DNA of 64,000 bases from assembly GCF_000496835.1 (NCBI RefSeq), contig NZ_KI543236.1:990589-1054588 (forward strand). The letters are read 5' to 3'. Source of the stretch: Thalassobacillus devorans MSP14 (GTDB lineage: Bacteria > Bacillota > Bacilli > Bacillales > Halobacillaceae). Both the position numbers and the translations under genes were made by a program. Positions within the stretch are counted from its first letter, which is position 1, and each line of letters starts with the position of its first letter. The notes below the pieces were generated by a model. It was not told the DNA's origin and did no database searches. It saw nothing but the letters and a program-made list of their open reading frames with translations. Shown in pieces: positions 17,310 through 30,328 of this stretch.

Positions 17310-20300
17310 ATAAAATTCTTGTTATTGGGTCAGGACCGATCATTATCGGTCAGGCCGCAGAGTTTGATTATTCCGGAACACAAGCATGTCAGGCTCTGAA
17401 AGAAGAAGGCTATGAAGTGATTCTGGCCAACTCGAATCCGGCTACGATCATGACGGACTATACTTTTGCAGACGAAGTATACATGGAGCCGCTTACCGTT
17501 GAATTCATGATGAAAATCATACGTAAAGAGCAGCCGGACGCTATTCTTCCTACGCTTGGCGGGCAGACAGGGCTCAACCTGGCGATGGAACTGAGTAAGA
17601 CGACGATCCTGCAGGATTACGACGTTGAACTGCTGGGTACCCGGATGGAAGCAATCGAACAGGCAGAAGATCGGGCAATGTTCCGCGATTTGATGCATGA
17701 ATTGAAGCAGCCGGTCCCTGAAAGCACGATTGTCAGTACAGTGGACGCCGCAGCAGCTTTTGCTCAGAAAATCGGCTATCCTGTCATTGTCCGGCCTGCG
17801 TACACCATGGGAGGCACTGGCGGCGGTATGTGCGACAACGAGAAAGAACTACGGGAAATCACCCGCAATGGTTTGTCGCTTTCTCCGGTTAATCAATGCC
17901 TGATTGAGAAAAATATCGCAGGATTCAAAGAAGTTGAATACGAAGTGATGCGGGATAAAAGCGACCATGCCATTGTTGTTTGTAACATGGAAAACTTTGA
18001 TCCGGTTGGCATCCATACCGGAGACTCGATAGTAGTCGCTCCTTCCCAGACATTGAGCGACCGGGAATACCAGATGCTGCGAAATGCTTCGTTGAAAATC
18101 ATCCGGGCACTCGGGATTGAGGGAGGCTGTAACGTTCAGCTGGCACTGGATCCGGACAGCTTTCAATATTATGTCATTGAGGTCAATCCAAGGGTCAGCC
18201 GCTCTTCGGCACTGGCTTCGAAAGCCACAGGCTATCCGATTGCGAAACTGGCGGCGAAAATCGCTGTCGGCCTGACCCTCGATGAAATTAAAAATCCAGT
18301 GACAGGAACAACCTACGCCTGCTTTGAGCCGGCTCTTGATTATGTAGTAACAAAAATTCCGCGCTGGCCTTTCGATAAATTCGCAAAAGGAAACCGGACG
18401 CTTGGTACTCAGATGAAAGCTACGGGTGAAATTATGGCTATCGGCCGAAACATTGAAGAATCATTGCTAAAAGGTGTCCGCTCGCTGGAAGGTAAAACAG
18501 AGGAGCTTTATCTGGCATATTTGGAAGAAGTACCCGAGGATGTACTCGATCAGCGTCTGGTAAACGCTGATGATGAACGTATTTTCGTGCTTGCGGAAGC
18601 ATTAAGGCGGAATCGTACGATTAAGGAACTGCATGAACTGACCGGTATCGATTTATTCTTCCTGAATAAGCTGAAGAAGCTGATCGAACTCGAACAAGTG
18701 ATCCAGACAGAAGGACTCGCCTATGAACCAATCAAAAAAGCGAAACAGCTGGGTTTCTCTGATGCTCAACTGGCCAGGCTGATTGGTGCTGATACCGATG
18801 AGGTGTACAATTACCGCCTGGAGCATCAAATCATGCCGGTATATAAAATGGTGGATACATGTGCAGGAGAATTCGCGTCGGAAACGCCATATTACTACAG
18901 CAGTTATGAAGACGAAAACGAGTCAGTCATTTCAGACCGTAAAAAAGTACTTGTTATCGGGTCTGGACCGATCCGGATTGGGCAAGGGGTAGAATTCGAC
19001 TATGCTACTGTTCATTCCGTTCTTGCATTGAAAGAAATGGGCTATGAAGCGATCATCATGAACAATAATCCGGAAACGGTGTCCACTGACTTCAGTGTTT
19101 CTGATAAGTTGTATTTCGAACCATTATCACTCGAAGATGTCATGCACGTCATTGAGTTAGAACAACCAGAAGGCGTAATCGTTCAATTCGGCGGCCAGAC
19201 AGCGATCAATCTCGTCGATGGTTTGAGCCGCCGCGGGGTGAAAATACTTGGCACCACGATGGAAGCAATCAATGAAACAGAAGACCGTGATTTATTTGAA
19301 CAGTTGCTGAACCGTCTTGAAATCGCTAAGCCTGGCGGAGAAAGTGTTACTAGCGTAGAAGAGGCTGTCCACACTGCACGGAATATCGGCTACCCGGTTG
19401 TGGTCCGGCCGTCCTATGTCCTTGGCGGAAGAGCGATGGAAATCGTTTATGGAGAAGCAGAACTGCTTTCCTATATGGAAGAAACGGTAAGGGATTACAG
19501 CGACCATCCGATTTTAGTCGATAAATATTTAACCGGTATGGAAATCGAGGTCGATGCAATCAGTGATGGCAATACTGTTGTTATTCCTGGCATCATGGAA
19601 CATATTGAGCGTGCAGGTGTCCACTCGGGCGACTCGATGGCGGTGTATCCATCACAGAGGCTCAGCAGTGAACTGAAGCAGCAATGTGTCGATGCCACCG
19701 TGAAAATCGCCAGAGAACTGAATATGCAGGGCTTGATCAATATTCAGTTTGTTGTAAATGACGATACAGCTTATGTTATAGAGGTCAATCCAAGAGCAAG
19801 CCGAACTGTACCATTTTTAAGTAAAATCACTGGAATTACGATGGCAAACCTGGCCACGAAAGCGATATTGGGTGAAAAATTGACGGATCTCGGTTATGAA
19901 ACAGGTATCGCTGGATCTCCAGAGGGTGTCTACGTCAAAGTACCGGTTTTCTCATTTGAAAAGCTGCGCAGTGTCGATACCACGCTGGGACCAGAAATGA
20001 AATCCACCGGTGAAGTCATCGGTTATGACCGAACCCTGGAAAAAGCTTTATACAAGGGGATGACAGCAGCTGGATTGAAGATACCGGTAGAAGGTTCCGT
20101 CCTGCTTACAGTTGCCGATAAAGATAAACAGGAAATGCTGGGAATTGCCCGTACCTTCCATGAGTTAGGGTTCCAGCTGTATGCCACAATCGGAACAGCT
20201 GATGCCATTCAATCGGCTGGTATCCCCGTCAAAACCGTCAGTAAAGTGGGTGCGACGGAAATGAATATCATCGATATCATCCAATCGGGCAAAGTGCAGT

Positions 20301-20484
20301 TTGTTGTCAATACACTTACCAAGGGACAGCAGTCACGCAGTGATGGCTTCCGTATCCGACGCACGGCGGTCGAGCACGGCATTGCCTGCCTTACCAGTCT
20401 GGATACTGCCAATGCCATTGTGGAGGTCATCGACTCCATGTCATTCACAGCAAGAGCGATCGGTAACCGAGAGGTGACCCTGAC

Positions 20485-20488
<4 letters not shown>
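17288..20488 (+). CDS. pyrAB: Carbamoyl-phosphate synthase large subunit
   Basis: A 1066-residue synthetase with the two homologous ATP-grasp halves (about 1-400 and 550-935), an oligomerisation region between them and a C-terminal MGS-like allosteric domain (from about 940). The repeated motifs [19 protein letters not shown] and [18 protein letters not shown] mark the two halves, and [15 protein letters not shown] / [12 protein letters not shown] the two ATP sites. AAGGAGG precedes the ATG, inside the end of pyrAA. Makes carbamoyl phosphate for PyrB. Confidence 0.98.
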
Positions 20489-22862
<2,374 letters not shown>

Positions 22863-22870
<8 letters not shown>

Positions 22871-23486
22871 ACCTACTGCAATCATTAAGGATTTGCTGGA
22901 TATTGGAGCGGTCCAGATCCGCCCTGACAATCCGTTTACATGGACTTCAGGAATAAAATCACCGATTTATTGTGACAATCGGCTGACCATGTCTTATCCG
23001 GAAGTTAGAAAGAAAATCAGAAATCTGTTTGTTGAACGTATCAGGGAAGTGAAACCAGCTATAGATGTGATTGCCGGCTGTGCAACAGCAGGTATTCCAC
23101 ATGCAGCTTTTATTGCTGATGCGATGGATGTTCCCATGGTTTATGTACGTTCCTCAGCTAAAAAGCACGGCAAAGGTAACCAGATTGAAGGGGTGATCCA
23201 CCCGGGAGATCGGGTGTTAGTGATCGAAGATTTGATTTCCACCGGCCAGTCATCGATCCAGTCAGCCGAAGCACTACGGGAGGCAGGGGCCGAAGTAGTA
23301 GAGGTAATGGCCATTTTCAGCTACGGACTTCCTGAAGCGAAGGAAGCATTTCAACAAGCAGGTTTCCACTATCAGACCTTGACGGGTTTTCCTGAACTAC
23401 TCAGCTATATGAAGGCAAATGGTCAACTCGATGAAAAAGCGGAAGCCAAACTTGAAAAGTGGCAGAAAGAACCCGCAGATTACTAA
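22863..23486 (+). CDS. pyrE: Orotate phosphoribosyltransferase
   Basis: A 207-residue type I phosphoribosyltransferase that joins orotate and PRPP to form OMP. The PRPP loop is VLVIEDLISTGQSS, and the dimer-loop lysines lie in RSSAKKHGKGNQIEG. It is the last enzyme gene of the operon. No clear terminator hairpin follows in the 140 nt before the next reading frame. Confidence 0.97.
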
Positions 23487-23628
23487 CGAAGGAAGGCCTG
23501 GGGGGCATAGACGGAGTATACTTGAACCATATCAACAGATAAGAATGAAACAGTAATGTTGTCACCTTGCGAATAACCAGGTACCATTGGTAGTATATGA
23601 ATAGTAACCTGAGCGATTATGGTGGTGC

Positions 23629-23901
23629 ATGATGAGATCACGAAAACATTCTTTTTTCATACTATCGAATGCCATTTTTGGCTTAATTACGTGTTTCGGC
23701 TACCTTTATGTATGGTTTACGTATGCGTTTATGGAAAGTATGCTATCCTTGCAGCCTTTAATGACATTGGTGTTCGCATTGGTCGTATTCTTTTTCTGGA
23801 ACAAGTGGCTACTCCGCAAAGAACGCAAGAAATATTGGCTGCAGGCTGTATTTTCCTACGCAGCCACAATCGTCGTCTTTATTTATTTTTTAACCAAATA
23901 A
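23629..23901 (+). CDS. Small hypothetical membrane protein
   Basis: A 90-residue reading frame I do not recognise. It has three hydrophobic stretches (about residues 8-28, 38-56 and 70-88), a positively charged start MMRSRKHS and a basic loop RKERKKYW between the second and third, so it looks like a small inner-membrane protein with cytosolic loops. The ribosome site is weak (GGTGGTG). The stop codon lies 2 nt before the left end of palindromic repeat R3, so the repeat may have trimmed a longer ancestral protein. An overlapping 102-residue frame from 23619 lacks membrane or other sensible character and I reject it. It lies where B. subtilis has the cysH cluster. Confidence 0.6.
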   Translation: MMRSRKHSFFILSNAIFGLITCFGYLYVWFTYAFMESMLSLQPLMTLVFALVVFFFWNKWLLRKERKKYWLQAVFSYAATIVVFIYFLTK

Positions 23902-23903
23902 AA

Positions 23904-24478
23904 GGCTCTGTTAAATCTCAGTGTTGATTTTAAAGATAAGCTTCCTATTGCTGAACACTCAGTTTCGAGATAGTGGGGTCCATTACCATAAGAGAAATGG
24001 GATGGTCTTGGAAACGACTCGCTTTCCTGCGGGGGATCTGGCAAGCTTCCTCGGGCTAAAGCCCTGCGGGATCTCGCCTAGCCCCTTCTCCCGCGGGAGT
24101 CTCGCCGTTTCCCTTCCCATCCAGCCAATTTTGTACTAAACGGACCCTCCTAATGAGAAAAGAGTATGCAACTAAACCTTTCATACTGAGGTATTTATTA
24201 AGGAAATAAAGGGAACGAAGTCTTCTTTCTATTATCCAGAGGCAGTTTTTACAAGTGTGATTTCGAGAAAATTTTATGGCAGAGGGTGGAGGGGAACGAT
24301 GAGACTCCTGTGGGAGCTGAGTGATAGGTGAGGCCCCGCAAGGCGAAGCCTGAGGAGACTCAGCACACGCCCACGGAAAGCGAATCGTTTCCCGGAGCCC
24401 CTAAACTCCAATAATATCTCGAAATCAAGTCTTCGACTTTTCGTCTCTTATAAAAAATCAACAACGTTTAACATAGCC
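23904..24478. repeat. Long palindromic repeat R3 between pyrE and rqcH
   Basis: The left end GGCTCTGTTAAA..GTTGATTTT and the right end AAAAATCAACAACG..TTTAACATAGCC are inverted copies of each other, as in a transposon-like element. Inside are two GC-rich palindromes. One (about 24008-24115) runs from GGAAACGACTCGCTTTCC to GCGGGAGTCTCGCCGTTTCC. The other (about 24290-24395) carries GTGAGGCCCCGCAAGGCGAAGCCTGAGGAGACTCA-type sequence split by loops and ends CACGGAAAGCGAATCG. It shares the core of R2 and R4 but lacks their 121-nt cruciform insert. No coding sequence is seen in this 600-nt gap. Confidence 0.8.
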
Positions 24479-24482
24479 AAAC

Positions 24483-24523
24483 AAAAAGGATGGTACTCCT
24501 TATTGGGAGGAACCATCCTTTTT
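24483..24523 (-). terminator. Terminator of rqcH, overlapping its last codons
   Basis: AAAAAGGATGGT (24483-24494) and ACCATCCTTTTT (24512-24523) make a perfect 12-bp stem with A- and T-tracts on both sides, so it could work in both directions. The rqcH stop codon (24500-24502) lies in the loop. Confidence 0.88.
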
Positions 24524-26221
24524 TAGTTTCTTGATATATGCCGGATCGGGAGTGACGAATAATGTTTGCTGGTTATCATAAATGACATAACCAGGTTTTG
24601 CTCCGGAAGGCTTTTTCACATGCCTGATCAACGTATAATCGACAGGGACGGAAGAAGACTGGGAAGATTTACTGAAATTAGCAGCAAGCTGTGCCGCTTC
24701 TAACAGCGTATCCTCCGAAGGGGCATTCGACCGGATCACTACGTGCGAACCAGGGATGTCTTTCGTATGAAGCCAGACATCATTTTTATTAGCCATACGG
24801 TTGGTCAAATATTCATTTTGCTTATTATTCCTGCCTACATAGATGGCCGTTCCATCACTGGCGGTGAAAGTTTCCGGTTCTGGTGCCTTCGGTTTCTTTT
24901 TACGTTTATTTGTCTGGGGTTTTTTCTTTAAATAACCTTCTTCGCGCAGTTCCTCTCTGATTTCTTCAATATCCTGCTCCCTGGCTTTTTCAACCTGCTG
25001 GATGAGCTGATCGAAATATTCGATTTCCGTTTCTGCTTTTTTGATTTCTTCTTGGACGACTTGCCTGGACTTTTTCATTTTTTGATAAGTCTGGAACAGA
25101 CTTTGGGCATTTTCGCTGGGTGTCTTATTCGGGTTCAGTTCGATTGTGATCGTTCGCTGTTCTGGATCATAATAGTCGACAACATCAACTTGTTTATCTC
25201 CCTGCTTTACCAGATGCAGGTGAGCCGTCAACAGTTCGCCCTCTTTCTGATAGTCATCGGCTTTTTCTGCTTTCTTTAATGTCTGTTGATGTTTTTTGAT
25301 TTTACGGATATTTTTTTCGCGTTCATTTTTCAAGAAACGGTACAAGTCACCAGCCTGTTGTTTGACGCGGTCACGTTCTGCTTTTCCAGAATAGTAGGAG
25401 TCCAGCATCGTACTGACCTGTTCGAATTCCTCTGCTTCCCCTTCTACTGTAGAAAGCGGCAGGACGTAAAATTGTTCTTTCTTACCATGATAAATTCGCG
25501 GCTGATAATCATGTTCTTTCAATTTTTGCTGGAATTGAAGGAAAGCTTCCTGATAAGCGTTAGCTGAGCCTAAGTGAGCCTGGTAGGCGAGTTCCTTTGT
25601 AATCAAGGGGGAACATCCCATCAGGACATCCAGCATTTGCCGGTCCATTTTTCCAGCATTGAAATCAAGCTTCCGGACGAAGGATTCCCCATTAAGATCT
25701 AATGGATTTACTTTTCCCTGCTCCGGAGGGAATTTATAGGGCTGGCCCGGCATGACCGTCCGGTACCTGTTCTGGGAAGGGGGAAGATGCTTGATGCTGT
25801 CAAGGATATGTCCTTTTTCTGCGTCTGCTAAAATAATGTTGCTATGTTTGCCCATCACTTCAATAATTAGGATTTTCGTTGTTTCATCTCCGAGTTCGTT
25901 CCTTGTTTTTACATGGAAACGTACAATCCGTTCCATATCTACCTGCTCGATTTTCTCGATGAACCCGCCGGTTAAATGCTTTCGAAGGAGCATACAAAAC
26001 ATCGGTGGTTCCTTCGGGTTATAATAGTTATCATCCGTCAAATGAAAACGGGCATAACTTGGATGTACAGATAATAGTAACGAATGGTTTTTCCGCTGGG
26101 ATCTTACCGTAAAAACCAGTTCGGTTTCTGTCGGCTGATAGATTTTCATAATTCTTCCTGTGGTAATAGTCTGTTCAAGTTCGTGGGTTACAGCTCGAGT
26201 TACTATTCCATCAAATGACAT
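24500..26221 (-). CDS. rqcH: Ribosome quality control protein RqcH (NFACT family)
   Basis: A 573-residue NEMF/Rqc2 homologue that binds obstructed 50S subunits and, with tRNA-Ala, adds C-terminal alanine tails marking nascent chains for ClpXP. An NFACT-N domain (1-200) is followed by helix-hairpin-helix and long coiled-coil segments (about 290-410), and the NFACT-R domain with DVWLHTKDIPGSHVVIRS near residues 485-502. The position of the conserved DR pair reads E97-R98 here (DMERIV). It is the only minus-strand gene in this part and is flanked by repeat R3 and an extended -10 promoter. YlmH, another 50S factor, is also in this window. Confidence 0.95.
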   Translation of the reverse strand: MSFDGIVTRAVTHELEQTITTGRIMKIYQPTETELVFTVRSQRKNHSLLLSVHPSYARFHLTDDNYYNPKEPPMFCMLLRKHLTGGFIEKIEQVDMERIVRFHVKTRNELGDETTKILIIEVMGKHSNIILADAEKGHILDSIKHLPPSQNRYRTVMPGQPYKFPPEQGKVNPLDLNGESFVRKLDFNAGKMDRQMLDVLMGCSPLITKELAYQAHLGSANAYQEAFLQFQQKLKEHDYQPRIYHGKKEQFYVLPLSTVEGEAEEFEQVSTMLDSYYSGKAERDRVKQQAGDLYRFLKNEREKNIRKIKKHQQTLKKAEKADDYQKEGELLTAHLHLVKQGDKQVDVVDYYDPEQRTITIELNPNKTPSENAQSLFQTYQKMKKSRQVVQEEIKKAETEIEYFDQLIQQVEKAREQDIEEIREELREEGYLKKKPQTNKRKKKPKAPEPETFTASDGTAIYVGRNNKQNEYLTNRMANKNDVWLHTKDIPGSHVVIRSNAPSEDTLLEAAQLAANFSKSSQSSSVPVDYTLIRHVKKPSGAKPGYVIYDNQQTLFVTPDPAYIKKLKKDGSSQ

Positions 26222-26245
26222 AGGGATTCACCTCTCAATGTTGCT

Positions 26246-26254
26246 AGTATAGCA
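26246..26254 (-). promoter_or_regulatory. Extended -10 promoter of rqcH
   Basis: On the minus strand TGC-TATACT gives an extended -10 (the -10 box at 26246-26251), about 25 nt ahead of the ATG. The -35 region is weak (TAGAGA at 18 nt). Confidence 0.6.
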
Positions 26255-26315
26255 TGTTTTCCCGAACCGTCTCTATCATCAGGCGTGTTTTTCATAGCCA
26301 TGAAGACGGTCTTTT

Positions 26316-26324
26316 TGTTAAAAT
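26316..26324 (+). promoter_or_regulatory. Candidate extended -10 promoter of yicC
   Basis: TGT-TAAAAT with -10 at 26319-26324, 43 nt before the yicC start, no clear -35 box. It diverges from the rqcH promoter. Confidence 0.35.
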
Positions 26325-26367
26325 GGTAACCAGAATGGAAACATATTGAGTTGACGGGTGTGATTTT

Positions 26368-27249
26368 ATGGTGAGAAGTATGACAGGGTATGGAAGAAAA
26401 ACAATGGAGTTGGGAGAAGCGCGGTTAAGCTTAGAAGTAAGATCCGTGAATCATCGTTTTTTGGATATTTCCACAAAAATGCCACGTACATTTTTATTCT
26501 TAGAAGATAAAATGAAAAAAGTGGTTCAGCAATCGATCCATAGAGGAAAAATTGATATTTTCCTAACCATAGAAGGTGAAGAACTGGGTAAGCGTGAATT
26601 GAAGCTTGACTGGGATTTAGCAGATCAATACTTGCGCCGTTTAAAAGAATTGAAGTCCCACTATGAATTGACTGGAGATCTCACGGTTGATATGGTAACT
26701 AAATTGGAAGACGTATTTCTTGTCCAGGAACAGGAGCAAGATGAAAATCATTGGGAACAACATGTGCTGTCCACCCTCGAGGCAGCTGTCTTCAAATTGT
26801 TGGAAATGAGAAAACGTGAAGGTGATGCCTTGAAGCATGATATGCTGAATCGCCTGTCGAATATCCGGCAAGTAGTCGATGGTCTCGCCGGGCGAAGAGA
26901 AGTGGTCATAGAGGCCTACCGGGAGAGGATCAAGCAGCGGATCGAGGAGTATGTCCAGGAACAACTGCACGTCGAAGATTCCCGCATTCTCCAGGAAGTG
27001 GCCTTGCTGGCTGAAAAAGGGGATATCACGGAAGAGATTACGCGGTTGTTTTCACATATGGAACAATTCGATGATACATTAGAGAAGCCGGATGCTATCG
27101 GGCGCCGTTTGGATTTCATTGTTCAGGAAATGCACCGGGAAGTAAATACCATCGGGTCAAAATCAAATGATGCCAAAATCAGTGAATGGGTGGTATTATT
27201 AAAAAGTGAGATTGAAAAAATCAAAGAACAGGTTCAAAATGTGGAATAA
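26368..27249 (+). CDS. yicC: YicC/YloC family endoribonuclease
   Basis: A 293-residue protein of the YicC-like family. E. coli YicC is reported to act as an endoribonuclease that promotes decay of a small RNA; the B. subtilis homologue is YloC. Conserved motifs are MVRSMTGYGR at the start, EVRSVNHRFLD, and the C-terminal block GRRLDFIVQEMHREVNTIGSKSND with the EMxRExNTxxSK signature. GACGGGTGTGAT precedes the ATG. It is followed by remA after a short hairpin. Confidence 0.93.
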   Translation: MVRSMTGYGRKTMELGEARLSLEVRSVNHRFLDISTKMPRTFLFLEDKMKKVVQQSIHRGKIDIFLTIEGEELGKRELKLDWDLADQYLRRLKELKSHYELTGDLTVDMVTKLEDVFLVQEQEQDENHWEQHVLSTLEAAVFKLLEMRKREGDALKHDMLNRLSNIRQVVDGLAGRREVVIEAYRERIKQRIEEYVQEQLHVEDSRILQEVALLAEKGDITEEITRLFSHMEQFDDTLEKPDAIGRRLDFIVQEMHREVNTIGSKSNDAKISEWVVLLKSEIEKIKEQVQNVE

Positions 27250-27265
27250 GTCAGAAAGCTATCGA

Positions 27266-27301
27266 TAATACTGCCAACGTGACGGTATTACATTGTTTTT
27301 C
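27266..27301 (+). terminator. Probable terminator after yicC
   Basis: TAATACTGCC and GACGGTATTA pair over 8-9 positions (with one G-U pair and one mismatch), loop AACGT, followed by CATTGTTTTT. Confidence 0.5.
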
Positions 27302-27364
27302 ATCAATGGTACGATGGAGCCGCCTCCTTCACCAGCTTGAAAAACACAACCAGGAATCATACAA

Positions 27365-27394
27365 TTTACACTGCTTGCATTTTTTCCTTATAAT
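27365..27394 (+). promoter_or_regulatory. Sigma-A promoter of remA-gmk-rpoZ
   Basis: TTTACA (27365-27370), an 18-nt spacer and TATAAT (27389-27394), 42 nt before the remA start. Confidence 0.7.
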
Positions 27395-27436
27395 ATAAGT
27401 AATGCAAAGAGAACGTGTCATGGAGGAGGAACTGTT

Positions 27437-28550
<1,114 letters not shown>

Positions 28551-28555
28551 GTTTT

Positions 28556-28983
28556 ACTCTGTAAAACGTTGTTGATTTTTCATAAGGTGCTTATTCAACA
28601 AAAGGGCCGGATTATGGAAGACTCAGTTTCAAGGTTCTTTACCATAAAAGCGTTAGGGGTGGCTTGGAAACTACTCGCTTTCCAGCTTCATCGCCTAGAC
28701 ACTCGCGACATAAGCAGTCCATCAACGGGAAGAAAGAACACTTCCCTTTTGCTGTTCTGCTTATGCGTGTCGTGTCTCCCAAGGCAATTACGCATTCGTT
28801 TCTTTCCTGCGGGGGACATGGTGAGATCCCGCAAGGCGAAGCCTGAGGAAGCTCACCGTCCGCCCATGGAAAGCGAGTGATTTCCCGGACCTCCAAACGC
28901 TCACCACCGTAACGGAAACAGTTTCTCTCGAAACTGAGCCTTCCATAAAAGGGAGTTTTAATTGTAAAATCAACATTAGAGCC
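28556..28983. repeat. Long palindromic repeat R4 between rpoZ and coaBC
   Basis: Begins ACTCTGTAAAACGTTGTTGATTTTT, the same as the complement of the R3 right end. Outer arms GGAAGACTCAGTTTC (28616-28630) and GAAACTGAGCCTTCC (28930-28944) pair except for one G-U. It contains the 121-nt cruciform insert (28689-28809) and the hairpin GGTGAG..GCTCACC (28820-28857). It is the uninterrupted version of the site that carries the group II intron in R2 (28857-28876). The right end is shortened after AATCAACA. Overlapping reading frames of 80-125 codons on both strands are products of the palindrome. Confidence 0.82.
28689..28809. repeat. 121-nt cruciform insert, copy 2
   Basis: Identical to 2872-2992 at 120 of 121 positions. 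See that entry for the stems. CTTTCC flanks it on both sides (28679-28683 plus neighbours on the left, 28802-28807 on the right). Confidence 0.8.
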
Positions 28984-29045
28984 TGGGTTTGAAAAGCGAA
29001 AGCGCACGTTTAACATTGGTACGTGACAGTGAAAATTTTTAGTAT

Positions 29046-29090
29046 GAAGGAAAGCCGCGCTAAGTACAGCATTGAGCGCGGCTTTCCTTC
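29046..29090 (+). terminator. Perfect 16-bp hairpin before coaBC
   Basis: GAAGGAAAGCCGCGCT (29046-29061) and its exact complement at 29075-29090, loop 13 nt. There is no T-tract right after it, so it may stop transcripts coming from rpoZ/R4 inefficiently or serve as an RNA-stabilising hairpin. Confidence 0.6.
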
Positions 29091-29131
29091 TAGTTAATTA
29101 ATCGACAAAGTAGTAAAGGGAGAAGATGGTT

Positions 29132-30328
29132 ATGCTCAAGGGAAAGCGGATTGTACTCGGTGTTTCCGGAGGAATCGCCGTTTATAAAGCGAGCGCATTA
29201 ACAAGCAAGCTGGTCCAGGCAGGCGCCGAAGTCAAAGTAGTCATGACAGAAAGTGCGGTGGAATTCGTTACGCCACTGACATTCCAGGCCTTGTCGCGCA
29301 ATCCAGTCTATACCGATACCTTCGATGAAAAAGACCCCCGCTATATTGCGCATATAGATCTTGCGGATTGGGCAGATTTATTTTTGATTGCACCAGCGAC
29401 TGCCAATATTATCGGTAAGCTTGCCAATGGAATCGCGGATGATATGCTTTCTACGACACTGCTTGCAACAGAAGCACCTGTCTATGTAGCACCAGCGATG
29501 AATGTACATATGTATGCACACCCTGCTGTCATCAAAAACATGACCACGCTGGATCAATGGGGCTACAAATTCATAGAACCAGGAGAAGGGTACCTTGCTT
29601 GTGGTTATGTGGGCAAAGGACGACTCGAAGAGCCGGAAACAATTGTCCAGGTATTAGATAATATCGATGCCCCTGGCTGGCTGCACGGAAAACGTGTGCT
29701 GATCACTGCAGGACCTACCAGGGAAAAAATCGATCCGGTCCGTTATTTCACAAACCCATCTTCCGGTAAAATGGGGTTTGCTTTAGCAGAAGAAGCAGCC
29801 AGGCTCGGTGCAGCGGTGACTTTGGTCGCAGGGCCCGTACAGCAAAAAACGCCCGCGGGGGTGAACCGGATTGATGTTACAACAGCAGAGGAAATGTACC
29901 AGGCAGTACTAGCTAATTACAAGGGTCAGGATATTGTCATTAAATCGGCTGCTGTCGCTGATTACCGTCCGGCAGTCACCTATGATAAAAAAATGAAAAA
30001 ACAACCTGGCGAATACGTTGTTGAAATGGAACGGACCAAAGATATACTGAAGAAGCTGGGAGAAGAGAAGGACCGCCAATTCCTCGTAGGTTTTGCAGCA
30101 GAAACGGACAACCCCGTCCCTTATGGGAAGGAAAAGCTTGAAAAGAAAAACCTGGATGCTATCGTGATTAATAATGTTGCTGATGAAGGGGCGGGGTTCG
30201 GCCATGATACGAATAGAGCGGTATACATCAATCATAAGTTCGAGGAAACAGAACTGCCGATGATGAGTAAAAAACAATTGGCACAAACCATATTCAACCA
30301 GATTAAGTTGGATTGGCCTCATGAGTAG
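29132..30328 (+). CDS. coaBC: Bifunctional phosphopantothenoylcysteine decarboxylase / phosphopantothenate-cysteine ligase
   Basis: A 398-residue fusion that adds Cys to phosphopantothenate (CoaB, C-terminal half) and decarboxylates the product (CoaC, FMN-dependent N-terminal half) in coenzyme A synthesis. CoaC motifs are VSGGIAVYK, PATANIIGKLANGIADD, PAMNVHMY and the catalytic Cys in LACGYVGKGRL. CoaB begins near residue 190 with VLITAGPTREKIDPVRY and contains NPSSGKMG and KSAAVADYRP. ATG 29132 is better spaced from AAAGGGAG than ATG 29126. The last 8 nt overlap priA. Confidence 0.96.
   Translation: MLKGKRIVLGVSGGIAVYKASALTSKLVQAGAEVKVVMTESAVEFVTPLTFQALSRNPVYTDTFDEKDPRYIAHIDLADWADLFLIAPATANIIGKLANGIADDMLSTTLLATEAPVYVAPAMNVHMYAHPAVIKNMTTLDQWGYKFIEPGEGYLACGYVGKGRLEEPETIVQVLDNIDAPGWLHGKRVLITAGPTREKIDPVRYFTNPSSGKMGFALAEEAARLGAAVTLVAGPVQQKTPAGVNRIDVTTAEEMYQAVLANYKGQDIVIKSAAVADYRPAVTYDKKMKKQPGEYVVEMERTKDILKKLGEEKDRQFLVGFAAETDNPVPYGKEKLEKKNLDAIVINNVADEGAGFGHDTNRAVYINHKFEETELPMMSKKQLAQTIFNQIKLDWPHE

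Noticed and set aside
23619-23927. 102-codon frame overlapping the small membrane protein
   Set aside because: It runs into repeat R3 and lacks membrane character; the frame at 23629 gives a coherent three-helix protein ending before the repeat.
28569-29016. Overlapping frames of 60-125 codons on both strands of repeat R4
   Set aside because: Frames arise from the palindrome. They are not conserved as proteins between copies and have no initiation signals.
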